From NCBI GenBank assembly GCA_020081605.1, contig JAHREC010000045.1, positions 1,984,001 through 2,048,000 on the forward strand: a DNA stretch of 64,000 nucleotides, written 5' to 3'. Of the stretch, positions 48,638 to 61,844 are shown piece by piece (the first letter of the stretch is position 1; each line of letters opens with the position of its first letter). The notes below the pieces were generated by a model. That model was not told where the DNA came from. It searched no databases and saw nothing but the letters and a program-made list of their open reading frames with translations. The stretch is from Albifimbria verrucaria (Eukaryota > Ascomycota > Sordariomycetes > Hypocreales > Stachybotryaceae). Position numbers and translations under genes: made by a program.

Positions 48638-49625
48638 CTAAGAAAGGTGAAGAGCCTTCAGGGTAAGCTCCCATGTCTTGTCCTCCTTGGCCTCATCGTG
48701 TGCATAGTCCATGATACCCAGCAGGCCTGGCATGAAGGGTTCAGGCGTAGCGATAGCACAGTTCTCTAGGTACTCTCCGCCCTTGCCCTCCCACTCCTTT
48801 CCAACAGCCGCCCAGACTGTGGTGGCAGCGCCCTGCTCAATGCTCTTCATCCACTTGAACAGAACCGGGTTCTTCTTGAAGCCTTCCATGACCTCGCGAG
48901 GGATGTACTTGGAAAGGCCGGTGTCCATACCGCCGGGCATCAGACTGAGAGCATGCAGGCCCTTGGAACCGAAGTTACGGTCTACGTAGTTTGCCATGTA
49001 GATCTGGGCAAGCTTAGACTGTCCGTATGCCTTCTCGGGGACATAGGCGCCCTCCTTCTCCAGGTTGAAGTCTTCAAAGTTGATCTCACTGGCGTGATGG
49101 GCAGAGCTGGAAACATTAACCAGTCTTGAGTTGAACTCTGGCGTAGAAGACTCAAGCAAAGTGTCCTTGAGCAGCCAGAACAGGAGGAAATGGCCAAGAT
49201 AGTTGGTAACCAATTGCATCTCGTAGCCGTCCACGGACTGCTCACGAGTGGGGATGTTCATGACGGCGGCGTTGCAAATGAGAACATTGAGCTTCTTGGA
49301 CTTCTCCAGAAAGCAGCCGCACAAGCGCGGACGGAATCGAGCTTGCTCGTGTCAAGCTCAAGGAGCTCGACGCGACCGGGCTCAAGGAAGGATTGGCAGG
49401 CGGCCTTGCCCTTTCGAGGTCACGGGCAGTAAGGAAGACCTTGGCGCCAGTGGCTGCAAGTGCACGACCGGTCTCGACACCGATACCTGCGGAGGCACCA
49501 GTGACTAGGAAGACCTTATCTTCCATGTTTCCCTCGCGGCCCTCATCTTGGATGATTTGGAGGGCAGTGGGGCGGGCGTCACCAGGTCCAGCGAGCTCAG
49601 CGTGGGCTTTAGCGTAGCGAGACAT
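48638..49625 (-). CDS. Short-chain dehydrogenase/reductase (cluster SDR 2; two frame breaks)
   Basis: NADP-dependent SDR of the retinol-dehydrogenase/WW-domain-oxidoreductase-like group. Single exon, ATG at 49625. Motifs: VTGASAGIG for the cofactor, NVLICNAAVM, the Ser in VNVSSSAHH, and AYGQSKLAQ for the YxxxK pair, then MPGGMDTGLSKYI. About 329 residues. Frame changes near 49405-49411 and near 49312-49323, each by one base, together exactly restoring a whole codon number (990 nt). It converges on the synthase across the tRNA. Enzymes of this type carry out the first alcohol/ketone oxidations in PR-toxin-like pathways; this role is inferred from position. Confidence 0.83.
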
Positions 49626-50948
49626 TGTTGCTTTGATCTAGTAGTAGGACGAAGAAGGTGTAGGGAGTGATGAATGCTGAGTTGAGATGGAACCTGATGT
49701 GGCAGTATATCAAGACAAAATGACGGGGCACAACATGGCATTTAAGAACTCGAGAGACGATGGCGGGAAGATAGGCAGACAGTCTGAAAGGACGGTCAAG
49801 ACCCCGGATTGCTACCAAAAATGGAAGTGAAGCGTTCAGGCGACTTCAACTTCGTAACCTTCAATTTGTAATCTCCGCATGACCATAAGCTGGATTGACA
49901 TCTACTTTGGGATTCAGCTTCCTTGGCTGATCCCTGGGGTCACGTCCCGATAGCCGTAGTGTCGATCTCGATCCACCAACAAGGGGCTTGTGTGGCGCAT
50001 ACCCCTGTATCAAAGCAACTGGCAGCCCAGCTAATCGCTAGTCAAGCACAGAAGCGTGCGCGATGAGAGGACCTGAGATCTTGGCGGAGCATCAGGGCAT
50101 TCGCAGTAAGTGGCCGGAATGCCCCCTCGATTGTGAGCTACAATGGGAATTTCCACATGACTCATATTTGGTAATCCCACCCTGGCATAATATCTGCCTT
50201 GTTCTTTTCGGCCACTACTCCTATATCCGTGTTCGCTGGCCAACATAGAGCCGGGCTGTCACGATCTCCACGGACGAACAATTGGTAAGCGATCTGTCTA
50301 AAGCGCACATGTGAAGAAGGTACATTGTAATCACCAAGGTGGGTGTAAAACTTGGAAGCTTTGCATAGTATGTCACATTGTGTTTTCTTTCTATTTGCTT
50401 TGTCTTCGTCTGTACATATGCCCAGGGCACACCCACGCACCAGCCGTTGATCTGTGGAGCAAAGGGACTCAGGCGTTGCCGCGTGCTGTGGCTCCCCCTG
50501 CTGGTCTCGGGTTACAGCTCTTTCTGCTCGACTAACTCAACATTGACATTTCCTAATTGGGCCTTGACATGCTAACTGCATTTCGCACAATGGCAGAGTT
50601 CTAAACTGGAGGAAGCGCTTGGTGAGATTACCGTTAACGGCATTGCTGTCAGTCTTAGCGGCGCCAGGTAGAATAGCTAGTAATTCACATTGCGACACAA
50701 ATCTAGACATGCCGCACCTGAAGTAATCCATTCAGAAAACACCGGAGCTGCTGCGACCTTTGTCTCATTTGGTGGGGCGAGAGACTTGTTGTCTCTAATT
50801 GCAATTGCTGGCACTTTCTTGTCTCTCAGTGTCCGCTCAATGAGCATTGTTCCCTTTTCAAATCAACAGCTCTTCCTCTCTCGCTCAGGAATAGGCCTTA
50901 CTTCTTTTGAGAATCTCAAGCTTGTCGAAGAAAGCCATGCCATCAACC
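49626..50948. other. Divergent intergenic region of SDR 2 and P450 2 (1.3 kb)
   Basis: Promoter space for both genes. Open frames on both strands are motif-free. Confidence 0.4.
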
Positions 50949-52930
50949 ATGGAGAGACTTTCCAAGTCTCAGTCAGAGTCCATCTACGTCTGGCGAACGG
51001 TGGCTGTAGTAGCGGTAATATTCAAAAGAACGTCCCAGAAGAAATGCATGGTAACTGTTCAAATAGCTTCTATTGTTTGTGCTGCGCGCCATTCGGAAGC
51101 ACCTCACCCATCCATTGTACAATATCCCTGGCCCTCGTCTGGCTGCATGGTCCAACTTAACCTATAGTCGCATGTTTCTCGGCGGCCGCCAACCGTACGA
51201 TGTGCTTGCCCTTCACGAGAAATACGGTCCTGTGGTCCGAGTTGCCCTCAATGAAGTTTCTTTCTCGTCACCATCGTCGTGGGAAGATATTTACGGTTTT
51301 CGGCCAGGCCACAAGACCTTCATCAAGAGCGACTTCTATGATGGTGGTAGTTTCGCTGACCAGGTTCACTCTATCGTGAGCGAAAGAGACCCTGTTGAGC
51401 ATGGCAGAAGTGAGTGGTCCTTGAGTCAACGCGAATTGAGTTACGGAGAAGCAATCAATTTCTAACCAAACCAAAACAGTGCGCAAGTATCTCAGCCATG
51501 CATTCAGCGATGTCAGCATCAAGAAGCAAGAAGTGCTTATTGCTGAGAATGTTGACCTCTTGATCAGCCAACTGGGTTCCGTTGGCCAGAAGCCCGATGG
51601 CATCAACATCGTCAAATGGTTCAACTTAACCACCTTCGACATTATCGGCAGCTTGGCTTTTGGAGAAACTTTTGGTGGCCTTTCATCACGTAAGTTGAAC
51701 GTACCACGTTACTCGAGGTTTTATGCAGAATTGCTGAGCTGAACATCCGCAACACCACAGAGAAGTTCCACTTCTGGATCGATCTGGTCACAAAGGCATT
51801 AAGACAAGGCGCATTGGCAGACACCATGAGCCGCTTCCCTATGATGGCCTTTCTCTTCAAGACATTCATGCCTCAAACCATCAAAAAGTTTAGCGAGGAC
51901 ACCAAGACTCATGAGTCCCACACCATGGCATTGATTGAAAAGTACGTGCACATGACTTCAAGGAGTCAACATGAAGCTGACATTCACGTTCACAGACGGC
52001 TCGCAAAACCGGAACCCCGACCTGACTTCCTCACTCGCGTGCTTGAGCAAAAGAGGACATCACACCGGTGCAACTCGCAGCTCATGCATCGGACTTTGTG
52101 TAAGTAATACCACATAACTGGTGTCTCGACCTCTCAAAGCCCAAAGACAATAAGGTACAGTGAACGTATTCTAAACTTATCGCATCACAGTACCGCAGGA
52201 TCTGAGACTACTGCTACAACCCTCAGCTGCATTGCATATTATCTCTTGAAAGAGCCGCTAGTCGAAAGGAAACTCAAGGACGAGATTCGTGGCGCATTCA
52301 AGAGTTATGAGGACATTAATTCCTTTTCTAGCGGTCGCCTCCCCTACCTGCATGCGGTGTGCCTGGAGGCCATGAGGATCTATGCTCCGCTGCCATTTGC
52401 TCTCCCTCGAGTTGTCCCTGAAGGCGGGGATACTGTCGATGGAATCATGCTCCCTGCTGGTGTAAGTACTTGACTCTGTGGCATACATCTTACTACCCAA
52501 CCGAACACGGGCCAGGCACTAATTAAAGCTGTCTAGACGATCGTCTCCACTAACCCTGTAGCTGCTGGTCTATCATCTGCCAATTGGGAAGACCCATACA
52601 CCTTCAAACCAGAAAGATGGCTATCTAAAGGCAAGGGTGACAAACTCGATGCCGTGCAGCCCTTTTCTCTAGGCCCCAGAGGTTGCCTTGGTCGCAAGTG
52701 AGTTTATTACTACCATTCGGCAATTTTCCAAGTTTTTGTTATTTTGCGCTAATTTCGTCATTGCCAGCCTGGCTTGGGCCGAGATGTCCACAATTCTTTC
52801 CAAGCTCTATTTCATGTACGACCTGGAACTCATAAGCAAGGATGTGGATTGGCACCGTGATTCACGCATGGCTACGCTTTGGGTCAAGCCGGAGCTTCGG
52901 GTTCGCGTCAAGCCAGCAGTGAGAACTTGA
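50949..52930 (+). CDS. Cytochrome P450, isotrichodermin-hydroxylase-like group (cluster P450 2; frame break)
   Basis: Microsomal P450. Eight exons: 50949-51014, 51067-51409, 51480-51689, 51761-51941, 51996-52099, 52191-52461, 52537-52697 and 52768-52930. The start ATG (ACCATGG context) opens a 22-codon exon ending in a hydrophobic run that continues as LLLFVLRAI after the intron; this joins in phase with the hinge NIPGPRLAAW. Motifs: I-helix TAGSETTAT, ExxR in EAMRIYAPLP, PERWLS, heme loop FSLGPRGCLGR. The WxxxR and AGSETTA pattern recalls the CYP65 group. One base is missing in exon 5 around 52049-52056; with it the total is 500 codons. Third oxidase of the block, likely a pathway hydroxylase/epoxidase (inference). 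Confidence 0.85.
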
Positions 52931-55900
52931 ATTGCCGTAAGGTGGCTCCTTCACATCGGGAATACTCGATTATGCACTGGACTACCTGTGGGGTTTACAG
53001 GGTGTAACCATGCTTGTGCATTTAAGACTGTCCTCATCGGTTTGCTACTGTGCAGTAGCTCTTTTGGGCCGACCGACGATGGAAAGCTTGACTAGATAGT
53101 CTGAATATTGGCCAAAACATGCAATATTCTTATCACATCATGTTAGACATCTGCCTAAATGATTGTAAATCTCTATAATCAGATGGCTAGCTTGGTCGAG
53201 TCACAATGACAGGGTGCCCTTGACTCTGTAGATGACAGATCGCTGAATGATTTAGCAGCCTAGAATCGGTGTCCTGGATTCTGTAGTTCATTGAGCCTCC
53301 CACTACCAGCCCTTATCCGAGGATGCTCGGCTTACGTGCCTGGAAACTAGCTAGACCTGCGCATTCAAAGGATCTACACTAGTGCGCGTAGCGCCGGACG
53401 CTGACCGTGGTGTGTGTGGTCTTCCATGGTTCGTCGCTGCGGCCCGTCAGATAGCTGGTGTTTGGCGGAGTTATGGGGGCGCTACTGTAGTAGGGCTCAT
53501 CTGTGATCATCCATACCAGCAGAAAGGAGTCGAAGATCGGATATGAGCGAAAAGTCGGGCACACGTCTATCGCGGACATCGACGGCGCTCTAACTTGATT
53601 AATGAACGCCACGCGCACTGTTGCTTCCATCTATAGTCAGCTGATTGCCGCCGAAGTTTCTGATAACAATGCCTGAGCGTTGAACATGCCTCTTTCAAAG
53701 GCACAGTAAGCTCTCAGCTATTGTGGGACTCACCCCCACAATCACCACTAGACAGTAGGCTCATGCAACTAGGATTTGTCTCAGAACAACAACCGCTCCC
53801 CGGACGAGTGGATGCTGAGCACATGCTTAGCGGCACTTGGGTTGAAGAAACAATGCAGTCTTACGTAGAGTGGTGTGTAAACAAGGAAGGGAGAGCGTAT
53901 AGCAGGGTAGCTCGTATGAAGAACCAATCTACGGATTACTATGGCAATGTTTTCTCTAGTTGACGATCTCCATCCGAAGACATTCCCACTCAGAGACTCT
54001 CACAGACTACCCGGGAAATTGTTCGAGTGACCCAGATTCCGCTCTTGTTGAGCGTGTATTGCTGGTGGCCTTCTGATTTCAACATGATGTGCCTCTTGTA
54101 CATGAGAGGGGAGGCACTAATAGCGGTGGCTTATGGCGGTCTATTCGCTGAATTACTGGCCCTGCATCAAGGATGTGCTGTGACATGCGTTAGGTGCCGA
54201 GTGGCTTGAGGATTCTAGGACCGTATGAGAAGCTATCATCGATTCGGCTAACACACTCTTCCCTGCGCTTGAAGCTGAACATTCTGTACGATTGCCGCCC
54301 CTTCTGTGGCGTTATACCACTATCGCACGGATTATTGGGTGCGCCATCGCATCACGTAGCAGGAGCCTGCTCCTTTAGCCGACTACGTATCATCATCAAG
54401 GAGCTATAGCCTGTAATCTCAGCCTTAGTTTAGATATGAAGAATGAGGATTGCAGTGGTAGTACGCAGCTCTTCAGGTCATGCCCGTAAGCTTGGGCAAG
54501 GGACATTCAGAAGTGATCAAGTATTTTGAGATTTAGTCTACGCATGTTAGGAAAATCACAGCACGTCTACAACCTCGGAAATACCACATCACTTCAATAA
54601 CCGCGCTAAATAGATTAATCAAGGCAAAAGACTCCCGACCCAAGGGTGCTTCCGGAACAGCGAATGCCTCGTGATCGTTGGAACAACTGCAGTCGACGAT
54701 AAGCTCCTCCAGAAATGCGGGCGCTGTTCCGAGGCACATACTGAGAATGGTAATTCTACTTCAATGAGCACCCCGTACTAATGGCGAGATGGAAAGTGCA
54801 TTTATGAGATTTCATGCCGCATGTTCGAGAAAGCTTGATACCACGATATAGCGACGATCCGTTCCATTTGTAGACATCTTGTAAATCGAGTAACCAGTTG
54901 TTTTCTCAATCTGACACAGGGACCACATGGCAGGGGCCTCGCTGACCCGAGAACCTCTCCACCGATCCTACCGGAACCAACTTACGGTTTGGAATACGAC
55001 CTGGAGGATGCATGACTTCGCGCCCGCTGGGCTGGATGGCTGTGTGCATGGCCTTGCGACTGGTACTGGGGTTACAAAGTCGGCAATCTGGGAGGGAAGA
55101 TATGAAACCCGATACGCACTGGCATCCAAAAACAATCTCCTGTGTGTCGATCGACCTCAACCCTTTGATCGGTAAATGTGGCGTTGGAGGCTTTTGTTTC
55201 TGATGTTGTGGCACCGAAAGATAGGCACTTAGATCGAGATTCGGTTGCTGCATCGGTAGAAGATTCGATCACGAGACCCCATGGCTTGCGTTTCTATAAT
55301 AACAATTGGGCTCCATACATTAGCTGGCGGACCTTCCTAGCTCAGTTTGGTGTAGTAGCCAGTCAACCACCCCAGCCTTTCCAGGGTTCTGTGGGCGCAA
55401 CTAAACCACAGTTCCATACCCACGAGACTCTGATGCATTGGAATCTTGACTATGACAGGATCTTTTACGACGAGTTGGATGCCTTCTCATCCGTACGGTT
55501 GCATCGGCTATGGCAACCTTGATCTGGAGCTCCTACTCGTGGCACATGGACAGGGGGCTAGGAACAGACCTCCACCTCTGCCTCAAATCGAAAGCCGCTT
55601 TGAGATGTACGTTCTTCGCAGCATATTTCTGCTTTGTCCATCTTTGACATGATAGGTAACGATCTGGAAATTCAATCACCGGGCCGAGATCGTAGAATGC
55701 ACTTCGTTTGTGTAGATGCACCGCACCCTTGCCTTATTTCCTCACCATTAGCGCTTACTCAAAAGCTAGGCTCGCCTGTCCCGGCCGCCGACGCTCCGCT
55801 TGGCTTGGACATGATTTCTCCGTGGCGCTTCATGATGTGAGATTTCACACAAACCCGCTGTAACAAGAAACACCCGAGCCGTCACTGCCGCAATTTTACT

Positions 55901-56661
55901 CTCTGTGACGGGTCGCTCTGTAAGAGCAATATTGGTGAGTTCGTCCCGTATGAAGAATAGTTGAGCTGCTTGCAATGGTGAGGGAACAGCATGTAGCTTT
56001 AGGGCTGTCAATCGAATAGGCTTTTGCATGGAACATGACGCCTTGCAGATAGCAAGCGAGTGTGTTTGAAGTACCGTGCAAGCCCGAGGTGTGTGAGAAC
56101 ACCAGCCTTCAGCCGATGATGCATAATGACAAGACCAGATGTTACAAGGGTCTAGAACCCAAGCACAAGGCTGACCCTGGCACACACACCGAGGCCCAGT
56201 AATCCTGGCAGTCATCGTGCCTAAGAAGACCCTGGATTGGCCCCTCGGCATGGTAGCCCGAGAAGGCCCTACGATTGTGACACGAACGATGAGCAACTCG
56301 GTATCGGCATTAGAGTGCTCCTCTACCACGATGGCTTGCATGTTCATTGCATGACTGCGTTATGGCCTCCGTCATTGCGACTGTAGCGCAGTTGCTGCGG
56401 CTCCTTCGTACCGAGAGCGAAATACGCGAGTGTTCCATGTTCCGTAGGGGCGTGTGCTGACGAGGGACGGAATGAATCCCCTTTGTTAGGCGCGGCATGA
56501 CCCGTCACAATGTTCCGGCGACCTTAGCCAAATAACAGCAGTCCCCCACCCCTATTTATTACTTGTAACCTGTCGTACGATGTGAATTTTGCTATGTGCT
56601 CGATCGATGAATATCCAAATAGCCTTACGTGATTGAACCAACACCGATTTCAAGTGGCACC
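52931..56661. other. Gene-free stretch inside the cluster (3.7 kb)
   Basis: The longest spacer of the cluster. Several open frames of 60-190 codons on both strands (for example 55178-55522 plus and 55766-56347 minus) lack motifs and overlap, so I call none. It may hold decayed genes, but no recognisable protein can be read. Confidence 0.4.
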
Positions 56662-58114
56662 ATGTTTGGCACCTTGAGACTCAACCCACAACTGAAAAGT
56701 GTCGACTTTGTGGAGAGGGCGGATGGCAAGTCGTTCAGCGACTTGGGCAGCACAGTGCCTCCTCACTCTGCTTGCACATACTGCCGATCCAAAAGGTATG
56801 GATTCGACAATATCGAGTGCTGTGTCAAGCTGGGACAACCCTGTGCTAACCAGACTGCTTTGTACGTCTACAGTTACGATGTGGTGGGCAAAAGCCAATT
56901 TGCTTCCGCTGCAAGTCTTCGTCGGTGACTTGCGTATACGCTGCCGTTGACGGAACCACCGAGAAACGGCGAGGGAATACCGGACAGAAACGAAATCACG
57001 GCGGAGATGTTGCCACGAATACACGAATGGCCTCGCCAGTGCCAGAGCGGCCACGAACCAACTCTAGCGCCGACAAGAGTGCCCAAGACCTGGTCTCCTC
57101 ACTGTCTACGTCAGTACCGGACTCGTCCTCTTCAGGCACACCACCTTCGACGTCGACATCATCATCTACATCCCAAGGCCACAGTACTGCCGCCAGCAGC
57201 GTTGGCAGTGACAAATCTGATAAGTCAAGCCCACAAGCTGCGGGGCCGCAAGATCCCGCGTCTTGCGTTGATCCGTCGTTATTGAATGAAGCGATGAGAT
57301 CCCACCTAAGCTCTCATTCGAGTGACTCGGAATTTCAATTCTTCTTATCCGACTCAGCTACCAACCATGAAGACGGACCTATGGATCTTGATGACAGCCT
57401 TGACATCCATATAGGGAATGATTTTAATGTCGACATGGATGCTCTCTGGTCGGTGACCTCAGCAGAATCATTATCATATCTTGGAGCGCATGACGCTCCT
57501 ACACCGTCGGCTTCTGCTTCTCATATCTCACTATTGCCGACTTCAGGACTTTCAGGGTCCTCGTCCATCTCGTCCAGATTAGAAGGCGTCGGTGATTTCA
57601 AGATCAGTAACGGCAATAACAGATGTGCACGTCAATGTCTTTACACAATTACCCCTTGCTTGAAGAGGTTGAACATCGCATGCATAGCATGAAACCGCCG
57701 AGGCTAGAGGGAATTCTTTCATGGCAGAAGGAGGCGTGCCAAACATGCTTTGCAGTGTTACACTGTCCAACATGTTATTCGAGTTCAGAGCACATGATGC
57801 TGTTGATCATGTTCTGCGACAAGCTTATCATGTTGACGCAAAAACTACTCTGGCACACGACAGATGAGTCAAGCTTTCATGGCCCTATCTCGATGAGAGA
57901 CTACGAGATGAACGATCCAAATGAGATGATTGCCTTCGTCCGTTTTTTTAGTGGCTACTGTGTGAAGAAGATTGCACAACTGCTGGCAGGGGTGAAGTCA
58001 AGTCCGGCGATAGAGGGAAAGCAAGTGCAGCTTATGATGATACGAAATATAGAGCAACAGGTGGCGAAGACTTTGAATGGTATTAGGGACAATATATCAG
58101 TGTTTGTTGATTAG
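56662..58114 (+). CDS. AflR-like Zn2Cys6 transcription factor (two frame breaks)
   Basis: Nuclear regulator, likely pathway specific. Exons are 56662-56795 and 56874-58114; the 78-nt intron splits the zinc cluster between its second and third Cys. Read across the splice, cysteines are spaced C-x2-C-x6-C-x6-C-x2-C-x6-C, the canonical binuclear cluster (CTYCRSK before, RCGGQKPICFRCKSSSVTC after). A Ser/Thr-rich linker and acidic stretch (EDGPMDLDDSLDIHI) follow, then an AflR-type C-terminal domain (HCPTCYSSSEHMML; NEMIAFVRFFSGYCVKKIAQLLAGV). One base is missing in the A run 56791-56794 and one around 57620-57655. A likely controller of the surrounding genes, by position and family. Start at 56662 is the first ATG of the frame. 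Confidence 0.8.
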
Positions 58115-59099
58115 ATATTGTTTAACAAAAACTAAATAAGATAAAAAGAAGAAACATTCCTACTTACTAAATGTATAAGAAAACTGGAATTGCTGAACTT
58201 ATTCTTGGGTTTCCGTTAGTTCCACGGCTATACTTGATTATGTTCTATAGATAAAATATGAGATAAGAGGCAGGTATGAGAGAAACAAATAATGCCTAAT
58301 CAGCATTCTGTAATTTGCTTAACAGCCATGGCAGATCACATCTGATTGGCAAACCGATGCATTCCATTCAGGCCATCCGGGTACCTGCTCATGTTACCAA
58401 GAGTTTAAGGGAACATTATTCTCATAAAGAGTGTGAGAGACGCCTGAATCATTAAAAAACACCCGATGCTGCTAACATACTTTTCCTCTTCTCTGGAACC
58501 GGGATTCGCCGCTTCGGTCTCAGCTAGGTTGTGTTGTCTGGCTCCTGTGGTGAATCAACGATAAGTCCAGCTGAAAAATAGGTTCCAGTTTATCTTATGA
58601 CGCGCGCCTTGTTTGAAATGTTTCTTTTATCAGCCGCTGTGGTCTAGAGATCGCACAATGCAGTTTAAACAGACACTGGGTCAAGCATCTTTTGCTTGTT
58701 CTCTAGGCCCCATGATGTTTGTATACTCGATAGAGAGATATTATAAGTTGCTCATTCTAAGTCGTAAAACTCGGGCTTCCTAGTTAAATATGCTGCACGT
58801 GCACCTCTCGCACATATTGGCACATACTCCTAATCGGTTAACATATGTAGAGGGTCTAGACTGTATTATTTTTAATTGTATCTAGCACTTTCTAAAGTCA
58901 CACTTATACTCCTCAATACTTGTGTACTATTATGCGTAGATATCTTGATCTAGAAAGGAAGAAAGTGTTTCTGTCTATCAATTCTAACCCGTAACCTAAT
59001 CCATGGACCGAAGTGTTCCCACGCCCCATGTTATTCCTTCAGCCTGCATCTTAACTTACCGTATCAATTGTTCTCAGGAAACATCTATCCTAAAAAAAG
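58115..59099. other. Intergenic spacer between convergent TF and MFS genes
   Basis: 985 bp, AT-rich, no recognisable gene. Confidence 0.45.
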
Positions 59100-60843
59100 T
59101 TAAATGGTGTATCTGAACCATGGTACGTTGTCGGCAAGCTCAGACTCCAACGCTTTCTGTTCCTCAGTCAATTCTTGCATTCCGGTTTCGTCTGCAACAA
59201 GCTCTCGACGGGCGTTTTCTCTTCGGCACCAAGTGGTCATGAACAGCGTCAGGAAGAAGGCCATGCTATGAATGATTAGGAAAATCCATCAAATGACGAA
59301 ATTTTGTCCGGGGCTTCTTACCTGACGAAGCCAATAAGTATGCTATGACCGATTGTATAACGAGGACCATCCCGGCTGAGGTAAACATAAGACGCGATGA
59401 TACCACCGCAGTTGCCGCCCATGACTTGCATCGCTATACCAGTGCCTCGCTTTAGACTACCGCCAATATTGCTGCTGTTCCAAGCAAGACCTAGCGGAAT
59501 TTGTGGGTAGATACCTGGCCAGAAGTAAGTATGTTTTCCTCTCTCTGAATCACCAAGACTCTTACCAACTGCAGCAAGGATAGTACCAGCATATTGTGTC
59601 GAAGACTTGCTTGTGCCAACCAAAAGACCAAAACCCAATATTCCTACAAGCTGGAAGCCCAGGAGGAAGATGCCACGCTGTCTGACGCGATCTGCGTACC
59701 AACTCGCGGCGATTGTAAAAACGCAAGCAAAGCAATACGGAGGAACCGACATAAGTTGAGCACTATTTGAGGTGTAGCCCATATTTTTGATGATAGTAGG
59801 CAGAAACAACGCGATCGAGTAGATAGGGCAGAAGCCCGCCATGCATATGAGCATGTGAATATAAATCTTCCAGTCCTTGATCGCCTGCCAAACATACTTG
59901 ATGTTGAATTCGTTCGACAAGTGGCCGGAGTCTTCTCGTAATCTCTTCTGGACTTCGGATCGCTCTTCTTCAGTGAGAAACTGCGCCCTGCGAATAAAGT
60001 TAGTGCACATATTTTGGGTATTGGAGTTTTGACCTTACGTAGCAGGATAATCGTAAATGGCCCAGTAGGCTGTGAACGACACCAGTATACTCAACACGCC
60101 CTCAAGGATAAAAATCCATGCCCAAGCCGAGAGACCGCCTACTCCGTGCATCTCAGCTATTCCTCGCGCGAGTATACCGCCAAATGCGCCGGCAAGGGTG
60201 GCTGCAGAGAAAAACAAAGCCATCCTGAAACCACACTCGTTTCTGCAGTACCTATTCCGGGAATTAGGGACGCTGCATAGGCGTACAGAAAGAATCTATG
60301 GAACAACTTACCATTGTGTAATGTAGTAGTTGACGCCTGGGAACAGGCCTCCTTCAAAAACGCCAAGGAAGACACGAGTGGCCATGAGGCCTGAGTAGCC
60401 CTTCACAAATCCTTGTCCAATCATTGCCGCAGACCAACATACCATGATAAATGCCAGCCAAATCGACGGCCTGAAACGTTTCATCATCATGTTGCTCAGG
60501 ATTTCCGCTGCAATGTAGAAGGGGAAAAGAATGGCAAGGCAGTCATTGTACTGGATGCCTTTTAGCTTGAGGTCCTGTTCCAAATGATCTAGTCGGGCAT
60601 TTCCGATGTTCGTGCGGTCAAGGAAGCAAAGCCTTCAGCTAGGTCAGTGCCATACAATAGGATGCGATGCCAAGTTATCTTTGCAACTCACAGATAGATC
60701 AAGCTCATGAAGGGAATGATGTGCCAGTCCAGCTTCCTTAAAAGCTTCTTGGTCGCATTCTGGTCGAAGGGCTGCGACTCGGCAACGTCAATCGATTCAG
60801 CGCGGATTGGCTTTTCTGACTTCGAAGCGATGCTGGATTCCAT
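59100..60843 (-). CDS. MFS transporter, ACS (Dal5/Tna1-like) family, intact
   Basis: Twelve-helix plasma-membrane transporter of the anion:cation symporter family. Exons on the minus strand: 60843-60692, 60632-60312, 60251-60039, 59987-59566, 59514-59322, 59265-59100. They sum to 1467 nt = 489 codons with no frame break, the one long gene of the window so. Landmarks: N-tail MESSIASKSEKPIRAESI, FLDRTNIGNARL in the first loop, GVFEGGLFPGVNYYITQW, a central loop with SEVQKRLREDS, and cytosolic C-tail ELTEEQKALESEL. ACS transporters usually import small anions such as allantoate, nicotinate or vitamins, unlike the drug-exporter type usual in toxin clusters. Its place between the regulator and P450 3 suggests cluster membership; direction of transport is unknown. 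Confidence 0.9.
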
Positions 60844-61844
60844 TCTAACAAAGAACTCAGGGTCTATCTAAAACAAGGCAGAAAGACCAGGTCAAACAAA
60901 CTCCGGGGTTTCTTGGCTTGCGGAGGGAGGGTAACTGCCGAAGTCCGGGTTTTAAACTCGAGCACAGCAAATACCGTCAGCATGTCTTATCAAAGCCCTA
61001 GTTATGTTGCCACCACCAGGAGGGCAGTGAGTGACACAGGCTAGCTTGAAGGGTCGAGATGGAGCATGCAGGTAAGACAGTAGGGTAGGACACGCACTCG
61101 AATACTACGGCCTGATGGTCTAGAACACAGTATGGAGCTCACTATGATTGTCACAGCATTGTACATCACAACAAAACAGACCAATAGTAGCCGGATATAG
61201 ATGACGCGAGCCCCAGTATCTTCCCGATACCATCGCTGCTTTGGGAAGGTTGCAATAGATCTCGCAAATATTGATTCATCAATAGCCGGTGTCCATGAAA
61301 CATATTCCTTGCTTGATTAGTACGCTTTGCTTACGGTCGGGAAATTTATGATTACTATGGTTCGGAAAGAAAATAAAGCCAATTGAGAGAGTTAGATGGA
61401 TGCACGTCAGATGGCATGGCAATGAAAAGAAATGTATTCGGTAGTGAGACATGTCTAAACGTCAGGGCCATCTGCAGAAGAGAGATTTGAGCTGCATAAT
61501 TAAATTAAGCCTCTGATTCAACATATGCGAAGAGCAGCAATAAGGCCACGTGCTTGGTCAAAGACACCGGTGTTGGAACCTAGACAGGTATAGAAAACAT
61601 TCTGACATCCACCGGCAATTTACATTGGAGAAAAGCGCGTAACCGGAATTTTCCTGCCGGCCCGCATTATCCAGGGTTTATGTCGCTAATCCCGGTGGGG
61701 TTGAACAGACAGAAGAGGAGTTGATAAGCACACGTGAGGCACCCTGTGAAAAGGAGGATAATTTTATTTCTAATGAGAAAAGACATATAAGTTCCGTCTT
61801 AAACTAAGTAGTTCCCTCGAAGTTCAAAATTGAATGACCACCGG
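60844..61844. other. Intergenic (MFS promoter)
   Basis: 1.0 kb upstream of the MFS gene and 3' of P450 3. An AGTCCGG word (reverse of CCGGACT) is at 60942-60948. No gene. Confidence 0.45.

Noticed and set aside
55766..56347. 193-codon open frame on the minus strand
   Set aside because: No motif, no signal, overlapping frames on the other strand; Cys/Arg-rich composition typical of chance frames in GC-rich DNA.
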